A DNA stretch of 12,188 bases from Limnohabitans sp. Rim8 (GCA_945877725.1 CAMDXR010000062.1:1-12188); one strand, 5' to 3'; positions 1 through 6,174 are shown, numbered from the stretch's first letter. Numbers and translations are program-made. The notes: generated by a model not told the origin, from the sequence alone.

Positions 1-372
1 ACCGGGGGCACGCGGGTGCTGGCCTATCCGGCCGCGCATTACGCGGTGGCCGATGGCGGGGCGGCGGGGCGGGCTGCGGCGGCTTCCGTCCCCAGCACAG
101 TCACCAGCACAGACCCCGGCACCGTCCCCAGCACCGTCCCCAGCACCGATCCCGGTGACTACGCCTTTGTCTACCTGAACTTGCGCATGGGCCGTGGCCG
201 CACCGAGGCCACGCAGCAGCGTGCGGGCCAGGCTTTGCTGTCGGTGGTGCAGTCGTTTTTTGCCCCCGTCATGGTGCGCCGCCACATCGGCATCACGCTG
301 CAAATCGATGTGGGGGCCGAAGTTTTTGACGCCAAGCACAGCAACCTGCACCCACTGTTTAACAAGGCCTGA
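1..372 (+). CDS. hpaF: 5-carboxymethyl-2-hydroxymuconate isomerase, C-terminal part (5' end outside window)
   Basis: This is the 3' end of a gene whose start lies left of the window; the frame is open from base 1 and stops with TGA at 370-372. The last ~70 residues, from DYAFVYLNLRMGRGR to NLHPLFNKA, match my memory of the CHMI (HpaF) C-terminus in spacing and key positions (DYAFV strand, GxGR turn, final LF near the end). CHMI is a small cytoplasmic trimeric enzyme of the 4-oxalocrotonate tautomerase superfamily. It isomerises 5-carboxymethyl-2-hydroxymuconate in homoprotocatechuate degradation, using an N-terminal proline that is not visible here. hpaH and hpaI follow, which supports the call. 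Unusual: a Pro/Ser/Thr-rich insertion encoded by 12-bp repeats sits just before the DYAFV strand, where the usual family proteins have only a few residues. Confidence 0.8.
   Translation, partial: TGGTRVLAYPAAHYAVADGGAAGRAAAASVPSTVTSTDPGTVPSTVPSTDPGDYAFVYLNLRMGRGRTEATQQRAGQALLSVVQSFFAPVMVRRHIGITLQIDVGAEVFDAKHSNLHPLFNKA
88..159 (+). repeat. six 12-bp tandem repeat units inside hpaF
   Basis: Six consecutive 12-base units start at 88, 100, 112, 124, 136 and 148. The commonest unit is GTCCCCAGCACC; the others are close variants. Because 12 is a multiple of three, the repeat stays in frame and encodes four-residue blocks, mostly VPST with DPG-type variants. The result is a low-complexity, probably disordered loop in the isomerase. 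The unit number could vary by replication slippage without breaking the gene. Confidence 0.85.
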
Positions 373-503
373 CATGCTGCAAAACTTGATTCGCACAGAG
401 GCAAGTCTTTTAGGGCGCGGGCTGCTTGCAGGCAAAACCCAAAACGCCAAGGCGCACGAGCAGTCAGGCGCCCAAGCAAGCTCCAACACAAGGAACTCCC
501 ATC

Positions 504-1319
504 ATGTTTGACGACGCATTGATCCGGCAACTGGCGCAAGAGTTGAACCAGTCAGAAAAATCGCGCACCCAGATTGAGCATTTCTCCAAGCGCTTTCCGG
601 GTATGACTATTGAAGACGGTTACCGCATCAATCGGGCCTGGATGCAGATCAAGCTGGCTGAGGGGCGCACCGTGATTGGTCACAAGATTGGCCTCACCAG
701 CCGCGCCATGCAGGTTTCTAGCCAAATCGACGAACCCGATTACGGCACCTTGCTGGACAACATGCGCTACACCTGCACACCCGGCCAGGTGTTGGACATT
801 CCGTTTACCCACTTCATTGCGCCGCGTGTGGAGGTGGAGCTGGCCTTCATCCTCAAGCACGACCTGCGCGGCCCCAACGTGACGGTGCAGCAAGTGCTGG
901 AGGCCACCGATGTCGTGACCCCCGCCATCGAGATCATCGACTCGCGCATTGAGCAGTTTGACCGCCACACCCGGGTCATGCGCAAGGTGTACGACACCAT
1001 CAGCGACAACGCGGCCAATGCGGGTATTGTTTTGGGGGCCCGCCGTGTGGACCCCTTGACGACAGACTTGCCTTGGTGCGGGGCCATCTTGCGGCAAAAC
1101 GGCGTGGTCGAAGAAACCGGCCTGGCCGCTGGCGTGCAAGGCCACCCGGCGGTGGGCATTGCCTGGCTGGCCAACAAACTGGCCCCCTGGGGCGAGCACT
1201 TGCAGGCCGGAGAGATCGTGTTGGCCGGCTCGTTCACCAAGCCCGCACCCGCCAAAGTGGGCGATGTGTTCGATGCAGACTATGGCCCGTTGGGCCGCCT
1301 CGAATTCCGCTTTGTCTAA
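504..1319 (+). CDS. hpaH: 2-oxo-hept-3-ene-1,7-dioate hydratase
   Basis: A 271-residue cytoplasmic hydratase that adds water to 2-oxohept-3-ene-1,7-dioate to give 4-hydroxy-2-oxoheptanedioate, the step before HpaI. The sequence agrees along its whole length with E. coli HpaH/HpcG as I recall it. It shows GHKIGLTSRAMQ at 59-70, the acidic metal-binding pair E110-x-E112 in PRVEVELAF, E143 in TPAIEIID, the TISDNAANAG stretch, and an AGSFTKPAPAKVGD stretch near the C-terminus. I chose ATG 504 because AAGGA at 490-494 lies nine bases upstream and the protein then starts at the family's usual MFDD-like N-terminus. An in-frame upstream ATG at 426 would add 26 residues unlike the family. It lies between hpaF and hpaI on the same strand. 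Confidence 0.95.
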   Translation: MFDDALIRQLAQELNQSEKSRTQIEHFSKRFPGMTIEDGYRINRAWMQIKLAEGRTVIGHKIGLTSRAMQVSSQIDEPDYGTLLDNMRYTCTPGQVLDIPFTHFIAPRVEVELAFILKHDLRGPNVTVQQVLEATDVVTPAIEIIDSRIEQFDRHTRVMRKVYDTISDNAANAGIVLGARRVDPLTTDLPWCGAILRQNGVVEETGLAAGVQGHPAVGIAWLANKLAPWGEHLQAGEIVLAGSFTKPAPAKVGDVFDADYGPLGRLEFRFV

Positions 1320-1391
1320 TTCTCCCGTTCCATCCATCCACCCGCGCTGCAGCCCCAAACGCCCTAGCGCCATGAAACCAGAAAGCCCCGC

Positions 1392-2219
1392 ATGCTGACC
1401 CCCGTCAACACCTTCAAACAAGCCCTGAAAGACAAGCGTCCCCAAATTGGTTTGTGGATGAGCCTGATCAGCCCCAGTGCCACCGAAATCTGTGCTTTGG
1501 CCGGTTTTGACTGGCTGGTCATCGACGGCGAACACGCCCCCAACGACCTGCGCAGCATTCAGGCGCAATTGCAAACGCTGGCGGCTTACCCGGCCAGCCA
1601 TCCGGTAGCCCGCGTGCCCGTGGGGCATGGCCATGTGGGCACTGCGCTGCTCAAGCAATACCTGGACTTGGGGGCACAAAACATCATCGTGCCCATGGTG
1701 GACACGGCAGAACAAGCTGCGCAACTGGTGCAAGCCATGCGCTACCCGCAAGATGACGGGCTGGGCGGTGTGCGCGGCATGGCCGGGGCGCGGGCCTCGC
1801 GCTGGGGCCACTACCCCGATTACTACCAGCGTGCCAACCAAGAGGTGTGCCTGATCGTGCAGGCCGAATCACGCGAGGCGCTGAACAACTTGGACGCCAT
1901 TGCCGCCACGCCCGGGGTAGATGGCGTGTTCATTGGCCCGGCAGACTTGTCGGCATCCATGGGCCATGTGGGCAACGCCGCGCACCCGGAGGTGCAGGCC
2001 GCCATTGCCGATGCGATTGCCCGCATTCTCAAGGCCGGCAAAGCGCCCGGCATCCTCACGCCCGACCGGCAACTGGCCGCGCACTATTTGTCTCTGGGCG
2101 CGGTGTTTGTGGCCGTGGGCCTAGACACCCAAATCCTGATGCGCCAGACCACTGACTTGGTTGCGCACTTCAAAACCGAAGTGCGCGCCATCACACCCGC
2201 CCTAGGAGCGACCTATTGA
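1392..2219 (+). CDS. hpaI: 4-hydroxy-2-oxoheptanedioate aldolase
   Basis: A 275-residue class II (metal-dependent) aldolase of the HpcH/HpaI family. It splits 4-hydroxy-2-oxoheptanedioate into pyruvate and succinic semialdehyde, the last step of the homoprotocatechuate meta pathway. Visible active-site positions are H48 in IDGEHAPND (general base), R74 in ARVPV (pyruvate carboxylate/oxyanion), and metal ligands E159 in QAES and D185 in GPADLSASMG. The 26-residue spacing between the last two equals that of E. coli HpaI (E149/D175). The length is near normal. The gap after hpaH is 72 bases with only a weak GAAAG (1381-1385) as ribosome site, so it is probably cotranscribed with hpaH. Confidence 0.95.
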   Translation: MLTPVNTFKQALKDKRPQIGLWMSLISPSATEICALAGFDWLVIDGEHAPNDLRSIQAQLQTLAAYPASHPVARVPVGHGHVGTALLKQYLDLGAQNIIVPMVDTAEQAAQLVQAMRYPQDDGLGGVRGMAGARASRWGHYPDYYQRANQEVCLIVQAESREALNNLDAIAATPGVDGVFIGPADLSASMGHVGNAAHPEVQAAIADAIARILKAGKAPGILTPDRQLAAHYLSLGAVFVAVGLDTQILMRQTTDLVAHFKTEVRAITPALGATY

Positions 2220-2231
2220 CGCTCAGCTCTA

Positions 2232-2266
2232 AAACAATTGGAAACAATTGGGATCTGACCCCAATT
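2232..2266. repeat. tandem decamer plus small inverted repeat upstream of the class II aldolase gene
   Basis: AAACAATTGG occurs twice in tandem (2232-2241, 2242-2251). The second copy runs into an inverted repeat, AATTGGG (2246-2252) and CCCAATT (2260-2266), with a 7-base loop. This palindrome resembles the GGGTCAGACCCC-type sequences I associate with REP/RAYT elements in betaproteobacteria, but that link is from memory only. It could also be an operator for the downstream genes. No T-run follows, so it is not a typical terminator. Confidence 0.5.
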
Positions 2267-2286
2267 AACTTATGAAGGAGATCGCG

Positions 2287-3084
2287 ATGTTCCCTACCCC
2301 TCAGGCAGTGGTGCCGTCTTTGCAAGCCCGTGTTCATCCGGACGAATGGCAGACCCGTCTGCAACTGGCCGCCTGCTACCGCGTGTTTGCCATGCTCGGA
2401 TGGACCGAGATGATTTACAACCACATTACCGTGCGTCTGCCAGACAGCGTGACGGGGGGTGAAAAGCATTTCCTGATCAACCCCTTTGGCCTGCATTACA
2501 GCGAGGTCACCGCCAGTAATTTGGTCAAAATCAACCTGCAAGGGGAGGTGTTGGATGGTTCGCCCTACAAAGTCAACCCGGCTGGTTTTGTGGTGCACGC
2601 CACCTTGCACGACGGGCTGGACACGGCCCATTGCGTCATGCACACCCACACCACGGCGGGGGTGTCGGTGGCTTGCCTAAAAGACGGGCTCTCACAAAGC
2701 AACTTTTACTCGGCCCAGTTGCACGACATGGTGGCGTATCACGACTTTGAGGGCATCACCATCCATGCCGATGAAGGCCCCCGTGTTTTGCAAAGCATCG
2801 GCACCCGGCAGGCGGTCATTCTGCGTAACCACGGCCTGCTGACTTGGGGCGAAACCCTGCCCCAGACCTTTGCCATTTTGTGGACCCTGCAACGGGCCTG
2901 CGAAATTCAGCTGGCCACGCAAAGCATGGGCGCAGCCATTCCCGTGCCCGAAGCCGTAGCTGCCCGATGCACCCGCGATGCTCTGCAGTTCAATCCCAAT
3001 CACGGAGCCGGAGAAGACGTTTTTGAGGCCCTGGTGCGGCAAATGGACCGCAACGTGGTCTTGAGCGCAGGCTGGCGAACTTGA
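2287..3084 (+). CDS. class II aldolase/adducin-like protein
   Basis: A 265-residue protein of the class II aldolase/adducin head family, the fold of L-fuculose-phosphate aldolase. Zinc-ligand positions are visible: H119-x-H121 in VMHTHTTAG and H182 in LRNHGLLTWG. The phosphate-loop region is represented by YNHITVRLPD (44-53). The catalytic glutamate seen before the HxH motif in FucA-type aldolases (PSSE) is replaced here by NPAG (G100), as in adducin-like members, so aldol cleavage cannot be assumed. I chose ATG 2287 because AAGGAG at 2275-2280 lies six bases upstream; the earlier in-frame ATG at 2272 overlaps that ribosome site. The gene lies 67 bases after hpaI and may act on a related carbonyl compound, but the substrate is unknown. 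Confidence 0.85.
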   Translation: MFPTPQAVVPSLQARVHPDEWQTRLQLAACYRVFAMLGWTEMIYNHITVRLPDSVTGGEKHFLINPFGLHYSEVTASNLVKINLQGEVLDGSPYKVNPAGFVVHATLHDGLDTAHCVMHTHTTAGVSVACLKDGLSQSNFYSAQLHDMVAYHDFEGITIHADEGPRVLQSIGTRQAVILRNHGLLTWGETLPQTFAILWTLQRACEIQLATQSMGAAIPVPEAVAARCTRDALQFNPNHGAGEDVFEALVRQMDRNVVLSAGWRT

Positions 3085-3142
3085 TCTATCAAGTGATCAC
3101 ACTCAAACAATCCAACAAAGTTCGCAAGAAGAAACAAAGCAC

Positions 3143-4162
3143 ATGACTGAAACTGTCAAATTCAACAAAATAACCATCGTTGGGGCAGGCGCCATTGGCG
3201 GCTGGATGGGTGTCAAGCTGGCGCAAGCAGGCGCACAAGTCAGCGTGCTGGCCAGAGGCGAGACACTGGCTGCTGTGCAACAAAACGGCCTGCAACTGCA
3301 CACCCAGGGGCCAGAAGGCTGGACGCAGCGCCAAGCGCCGGTTCATGCCAGCAACGATGCTGCCACTTTAGGCGTGCAAGACTTGGTGGTGATCTCAGTT
3401 AAAGCGCCCGCACTGGCCTCGGTGGCGGCGCAAGTGAGTCCGCTCATGGGGCCGCACACCGTGGTGTTGACCGCCATGAACGGCGTGCCTTGGTGGTTTT
3501 TGCAAGGCTTTGGCGGCCCCGTGGCGGGTCGTTCGCTTCAATCGGTAGACCCCGATGGTGCCATTGCCCGTGCCTTGCCCGCCCCGCACATCGTGGGTTG
3601 CGTGGTGCATGCCAGTTGCTCGGTCGATGCGCCGGGTGTGATTCGTCACCATTTTGGCGACGGCCTGATTGTGGGCGAGCCCAGCGGCCAAGACACCCCG
3701 CGTGTGCAGGCACTGCAAGCCCTGCTGCAGCAGGCGGGCTTCAGTGCCAAAGTGTCGCCACAAATCCAAAAAGACATTTGGTACAAGTTGTGGGGCAACA
3801 TGACGGTTAACCCCATCAGCGCCATCACGGGTGCCACCACCGACCGGATTCTGGACGACCCTTTGGTCCGCCAATACATTTCCAGCGTCATGCTGGAGGC
3901 CAAGGCAGTGGGCGAAAAAATCGGTATTCCCATCGACCAGCAACCCGAAGACCGCCACGCCGTGACGCGCAAACTGGGGGCGTTTAAAACCTCCATGCTG
4001 CAAGACGTGAATGCGGGTAAATCCGTCGAGCTCGATGCTTTGGTCAGTGCCGTGCGCGAGTTGGCGCAACTGACGCAAGTGCCCACGCCCTTGACCGACG
4101 CCTTGCTGGGCCTGAGCCGGCTGCATGCCCGTGAGCGCGGGCTTTATCCCCGGGAAGCTTGA
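3143..4162 (+). CDS. ketopantoate reductase family (PanE/ApbA-like) dehydrogenase
   Basis: A 339-residue NAD(P)H-dependent reductase of the 2-dehydropantoate 2-reductase family. The N-terminus carries the Rossmann dinucleotide motif GAGAIGG (14-20). The C-terminal helical domain carries the family signature KxxxNxxxN as K215-N219-N223, where the lysine is the catalytic residue, followed by a SMLQDVNAG...E stretch like the pantoate-binding motif. These features make the family certain. Reaction specificity is not: paralogues next to aromatic-degradation genes often reduce or oxidise other 2-oxo/2-hydroxy acids, and no pantothenate genes are nearby. Only a weak AG-rich stretch precedes the ATG. 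Its stop codon overlaps the next gene's start by one base, suggesting coupled translation with the transporter. Confidence 0.88.
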   Translation: MTETVKFNKITIVGAGAIGGWMGVKLAQAGAQVSVLARGETLAAVQQNGLQLHTQGPEGWTQRQAPVHASNDAATLGVQDLVVISVKAPALASVAAQVSPLMGPHTVVLTAMNGVPWWFLQGFGGPVAGRSLQSVDPDGAIARALPAPHIVGCVVHASCSVDAPGVIRHHFGDGLIVGEPSGQDTPRVQALQALLQQAGFSAKVSPQIQKDIWYKLWGNMTVNPISAITGATTDRILDDPLVRQYISSVMLEAKAVGEKIGIPIDQQPEDRHAVTRKLGAFKTSMLQDVNAGKSVELDALVSAVRELAQLTQVPTPLTDALLGLSRLHARERGLYPREA

Positions 4163-5091
4163 TGTCGGTTAATGCCGCATCCAGCGCCACCGGGGCATTG
4201 ACCCGGATCACCCTGACCGGTTTTCTGACGCTGTTGTTGATCGCCCTGATGATGGGGGCCAACCATGTGGCGGCCCGTACCGCCTTCAACCACGGCGTGG
4301 ATGTGGTGACCGCCGTCACCTTTCGCAGCAGCGTCACGGCGGCGGTGGTGGCCTTGATCTTGTGGCAACAAAAAGTCTCGATCAAGTTGACCGCAAAGCA
4401 CCGCAAAAACCTGCTCATCATTGGCGGTTTGATCGCAGTGCAAAGTGTCTGCCTGTATTCAGCAGTGGCGCGATTGCCAGTGGCGCTGGCGCTGTTGGCA
4501 TTCAACACCTACCCCTTGTTGACGGCCATGTGGGCGCGTATTTTGTACGGCCACCGCCCCGAACGCATGGTTTTGATGGCCATGCCCATTTTGTTGTTGG
4601 GCTTGGCCTTGGCACTGGATGTTTCGGGTGCAGCCTCGGGCTTGGGTGCGGCCCAACATTGGGGGCAAATTGGCGCAGGTGTGGCCTTTGCATTGGCCGC
4701 CTCCGCCATCTTTGCCTTGGCACTGGTCATCACCCAACACGAAGCGGCCGAAGTCGATGGCCGCCTGCGCACCTTTACCACCATGGCCACAGTGGCCGTG
4801 CTGGCCGCCGCAGTGGCCAGCACCCAAAGCGGGTTTCACATGCCCACCTCCAGCACGGGCTGGTGGGGCTTGATCTGCTTGACCTTGTTGTATGGCACCG
4901 CATTCACCATCATGTTCACCGTGCTGCCCAAGCTGGGCGTGGTGGGCAACTCGGCCATCATGAACATCGAACCCGTCTTCGCCCTCGTGCTGGCCTGGGC
5001 CATCCTGGGCCAAGCCATCGCCCCCACCCAGCTCATAGGCGCCTTGATCGTGGTCGCCACCGTGATGTGGCTAGGCCTGCGCAAACACTGA
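4162..5091 (+). CDS. EamA/DMT-family inner-membrane transporter
   Basis: A 309-residue hydrophobic protein with about ten predicted membrane segments arranged as two EamA-like halves (roughly residues 15-150 and 160-305). The second half ends with a typical stretch containing NIEPVFALVLAWAILG, then the family's final helix and a short basic tail, GLRKH. DMT permeases move small metabolites or amino acids; the substrate cannot be read from sequence. ATG 4162 shares its A with the TGA stop of the upstream dehydrogenase (TGATG), so the two genes are almost certainly cotranscribed and coupled. A TTG one codon earlier is possible but adds nothing. It is the last gene of the plus-strand cluster and is followed directly by palindromic repeats. 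Confidence 0.9.
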   Translation: MSVNAASSATGALTRITLTGFLTLLLIALMMGANHVAARTAFNHGVDVVTAVTFRSSVTAAVVALILWQQKVSIKLTAKHRKNLLIIGGLIAVQSVCLYSAVARLPVALALLAFNTYPLLTAMWARILYGHRPERMVLMAMPILLLGLALALDVSGAASGLGAAQHWGQIGAGVAFALAASAIFALALVITQHEAAEVDGRLRTFTTMATVAVLAAAVASTQSGFHMPTSSTGWWGLICLTLLYGTAFTIMFTVLPKLGVVGNSAIMNIEPVFALVLAWAILGQAIAPTQLIGALIVVATVMWLGLRKH

Positions 5092-5122
5092 ACGACACAA
5101 GTAAAAGCCAATCCCGCCCTTG

Positions 5123-5169
5123 TCATCCCCGGCCTGAATCTGTCATACCCGGCCTGACCGGGTATCCAT
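5123..5169 (+). repeat. 47-bp palindromic block, copy 1
   Basis: This block is a half-palindrome (TCATCCCCGGCCTGAATCTG) followed by a full palindrome with arms ATACCCGG and CCGGGTAT around the loop CCTGA, then CCAT. The same 47-bp block recurs at 5311-5357 (two mismatches) and 5811-5857. It begins 31 bases after the transporter gene and could act as a transcript-end hairpin, although no T-run follows. Confidence 0.9.
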
Positions 5170-5180
5170 CCCCGCCGAAG

Positions 5181-5300
5181 TCATGGACCCCCGATCAGGT
5201 CGGGGGTGACGGGATGTAAGTCATGGACCCCCGATCAGGTCGGGGGTGACGGGATGTAAGTCATAGACCCCCGATCAGGTCGGGGGTGACGGGATATAAG
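5181..5300 (-). repeat. three 40-bp tandem palindromic repeats
   Basis: Three head-to-tail 40-base units lie at 5181-5220, 5221-5260 and 5261-5300. The first two are identical; the third differs at two positions. Each contains an 8-bp perfect stem, ACCCCCGA and TCGGGGGT, around the loop TCAGG. Read on the minus strand the unit is GTC, stem, CCTGA loop, stem, CCATG, so it belongs to the same family as the ATACCCGG palindromes but in opposite orientation. There are no unique spacers between units, so this is not a CRISPR. Confidence 0.92.
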
Positions 5301-5310
5301 TCTTATCCAG

Positions 5311-5357
5311 TCATACCCAGCCTGAATCTGTCATACCCGGCCTGACCGGGTATCCAT
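5311..5357 (+). repeat. 47-bp palindromic block, copy 2
   Basis: This is the same half-palindrome plus full-palindrome block as at 5123-5169. It follows the third 40-bp unit with the linker TCTTATCCAG. Its final bases TCCATG contain an in-frame ATG (5356) that could be misread as the start of the nuclease gene. It differs from the copy at 5811-5857 at a single base (loop CCTGA versus CCTGC). Confidence 0.9.
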
Positions 5358-5394
5358 GAATTGTGCAAACTCATGTGCAGCCTTACGCTTTTAC

Positions 5395-5679
5395 ATGTCC
5401 TATTTTGTATATATCCTTGCCAGTCAAAAAAATGGGACTCTTTATATAGGCATGACCCGCGATTTGGTTCGAAGAGTTCACGAGCACAAGCAACATGTCA
5501 TTGACGGTTTTACAGATCGCTACCAAGTGTCAAACCTGGTCTGGTTTGACCAAACCGAAATTGTGCTGGAGGCTATTGCTTACGAAAAACGACTTAAGCA
5601 CTGGAAACGCGAGTGGAAAATCGAGTTGATAGAAAAAGAAAATCCAGACTGGAATGATCTTTACGACTTAATTTTGTAA
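5395..5679 (+). CDS. small stand-alone GIY-YIG nuclease
   Basis: A 94-residue protein of the small single-domain GIY-YIG family (UPF0213/YhbQ-like size). The core is visible: V5-Y6-I7 and L16-Y17-I18-G19 as the two halves of the GIY-YIG motif, R26/R27 in TRDLVRRVHEHK, H31, the metal-binding glutamate E64 in YEKRLKHW, and N83 in EKENPDW. All expected catalytic positions are present, so it may cut DNA; no partner domain is present. I chose ATG 5395 because family proteins start just before the xYxVYIL strand; ATG 5356 would add 13 residues translated from the palindrome. No good ribosome site is visible. The gene is clearly richer in A+T than its neighbours and sits between direct repeats of palindromic DNA, suggesting horizontal acquisition and possibly a role in maintaining those repeats. 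Confidence 0.88.
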   Translation: MSYFVYILASQKNGTLYIGMTRDLVRRVHEHKQHVIDGFTDRYQVSNLVWFDQTEIVLEAIAYEKRLKHWKREWKIELIEKENPDWNDLYDLIL

Positions 5680-5720
5680 TTGAACCTTACTTGTTGTCTG
5701 GTGCGCCCAAATTGAAAGGG

Positions 5721-5800
5721 GCATGGACCCCCGATCTGGTCGGGGGTGACGGGATGTAAGGCATGGACCCCCGATCTGGTCGGGGGTGACGGGATGTAAG
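5721..5800 (-). repeat. two 40-bp tandem palindromic repeats
   Basis: Units at 5721-5760 and 5761-5800 are identical to each other and differ from the 5181-5300 units at the first base and in the loop (TCTGG instead of TCAGG), while the 8-bp arms are unchanged. They form the left part of the right-hand flank of the GIY-YIG cassette. Confidence 0.9.
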
Positions 5801-5810
5801 TCTTATCCAG

Positions 5811-5857
5811 TCATACCCAGCCTGAATCTGTCATACCCGGCCTGCCCGGGTATCCAT
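5811..5857 (+). repeat. 47-bp palindromic block, copy 3
   Basis: Half-palindrome plus full palindrome as at 5311-5357, with one base difference. It follows the same linker, TCTTATCCAG, and leads directly into the 31-bp repeats. Confidence 0.9.
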
Positions 5858-5913
5858 CCCCACCGGCCCGGCCTGCCCGGGTATCCATCCCCATCGGCCC
5901 GGCCTGACCGGGC
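5841..5913 (+). repeat. 31-bp period palindromic repeats
   Basis: CCTGCCCGGG begins at 5841 and 5872 and its variant CCTGACCGGG at 5903, giving a 31-base period over two full units and one partial unit. These are further copies of the same palindrome family with shortened arms. The last one has the compensated pair GCCCGG / CCGGGC (5897-5913) where other copies have ACCCGG / CCGGGT. The array stops seven bases before the rsmI relic. Confidence 0.85.
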
Positions 5914-5920
5914 AGACATT

Positions 5921-6034
5921 TCAGGCTTTCTTCCGCGCCAGCGCTTTTTCGTAGGGCTCGTTTTTGGACTCGCCCTTGATCTCTGCAGCAAGTTGGACGG
6001 CGGTTTTCAGCGGTAGCACGGGCAGCAGAGTTTG
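5921..6034 (-). pseudogene. rsmI: relic of the 3' end of rsmI
   Basis: This 114-base stretch aligns without gaps to 8106-8219, the 3' end of the intact rsmI on the same strand, with about 15 mismatches (near 87% identity by eye). It keeps the reading frame and stop codon: on the minus strand it reads QTLLPVLPLKTAVQLAAEI, then a short remainder ending in KKA and TGA, against QILLPELPLKTAVKLAAEI and KKG-stop in rsmI. Homology ends abruptly at 6034, and there is no start codon or methyltransferase domain. It is best read as the old end of rsmI left behind when a segment carrying the secreted-protein gene and a different rsmI end was inserted, or as a partial duplication. Confidence 0.88.
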
Positions 6035-6080
6035 ATGAACAAGCTGCGAACGACAACCTCAAATTGTGTTGAACGAAATG

Positions 6081-6126
6081 AAAAACCCCCTTTTCATAGA
6101 CCATCGAAGATCTACACAAAAGGGGG
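6081..6126 (-). terminator. intrinsic terminator of the secreted-protein gene
   Basis: On the minus strand, CCCCCTTTT (plus 6118-6126) pairs with AAAAGGGGG (plus 6086-6094) as a 9-bp stem, followed directly by TTTTT (plus 6081-6085). The 23-base loop itself can fold into a small TAGATC/GGTCTA hairpin. It lies about 50 bases after the stop codon of the 597-residue gene. A second small hairpin, GCCTAC/GTAGGC at 6132-6151, lies between the gene and the terminator. Confidence 0.85.
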
Positions 6127-6174
6127 ACAAAGCCTACTGCAGAGGGTAGGCATTTGAGAGATTAAACCGCTCGT

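Larger units (their letters stand above)
5221..5857. mobile_element. candidate GIY-YIG cassette flanked by ~137-bp direct repeats
   Basis: Bases 5221-5357 and 5721-5857 are aligned direct repeats with an offset of exactly 500 and about seven mismatches by eye. Each flank consists of two 40-bp palindromic units, the linker TCTTATCCAG and the 47-bp block. Between them lie 363 bases holding an AT-rich GIY-YIG nuclease gene and nothing else. This resembles a cassette that inserted into, or spread with, the repeat array. No transposase or integrase is visible and no target-site duplication could be separated from the repeats, so mobility is inferred. Confidence 0.45.

Noticed and set aside
374..511. 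45-codon frame between hpaF and hpaH
   Set aside because: It has no ribosome site, overlaps the hpaH ribosome site and start, and has no family resemblance; treated as leader sequence.
552..1841. 429-codon open frame on the minus strand
   Set aside because: It runs antisense through hpaH and hpaI, both certain genes, and its translation is the His/Gly/Gln-rich type typical of GC-rich antisense frames.
5181..5300. CRISPR array
   Set aside because: The 40-bp units are directly tandem with no unique spacers, are strongly palindromic throughout, and no cas gene is near.
5123..5357. Palindromes as standard intrinsic terminators of the transporter operon
   Set aside because: Stems are stable, but no T-run follows any of them. 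They may still affect transcript ends.
5356..5394. N-terminal extension of the GIY-YIG protein from ATG 5356
   Set aside because: The ATG is part of the palindrome flank, and the 13 extra residues precede the family's normal start. ATG 5395 fits better.
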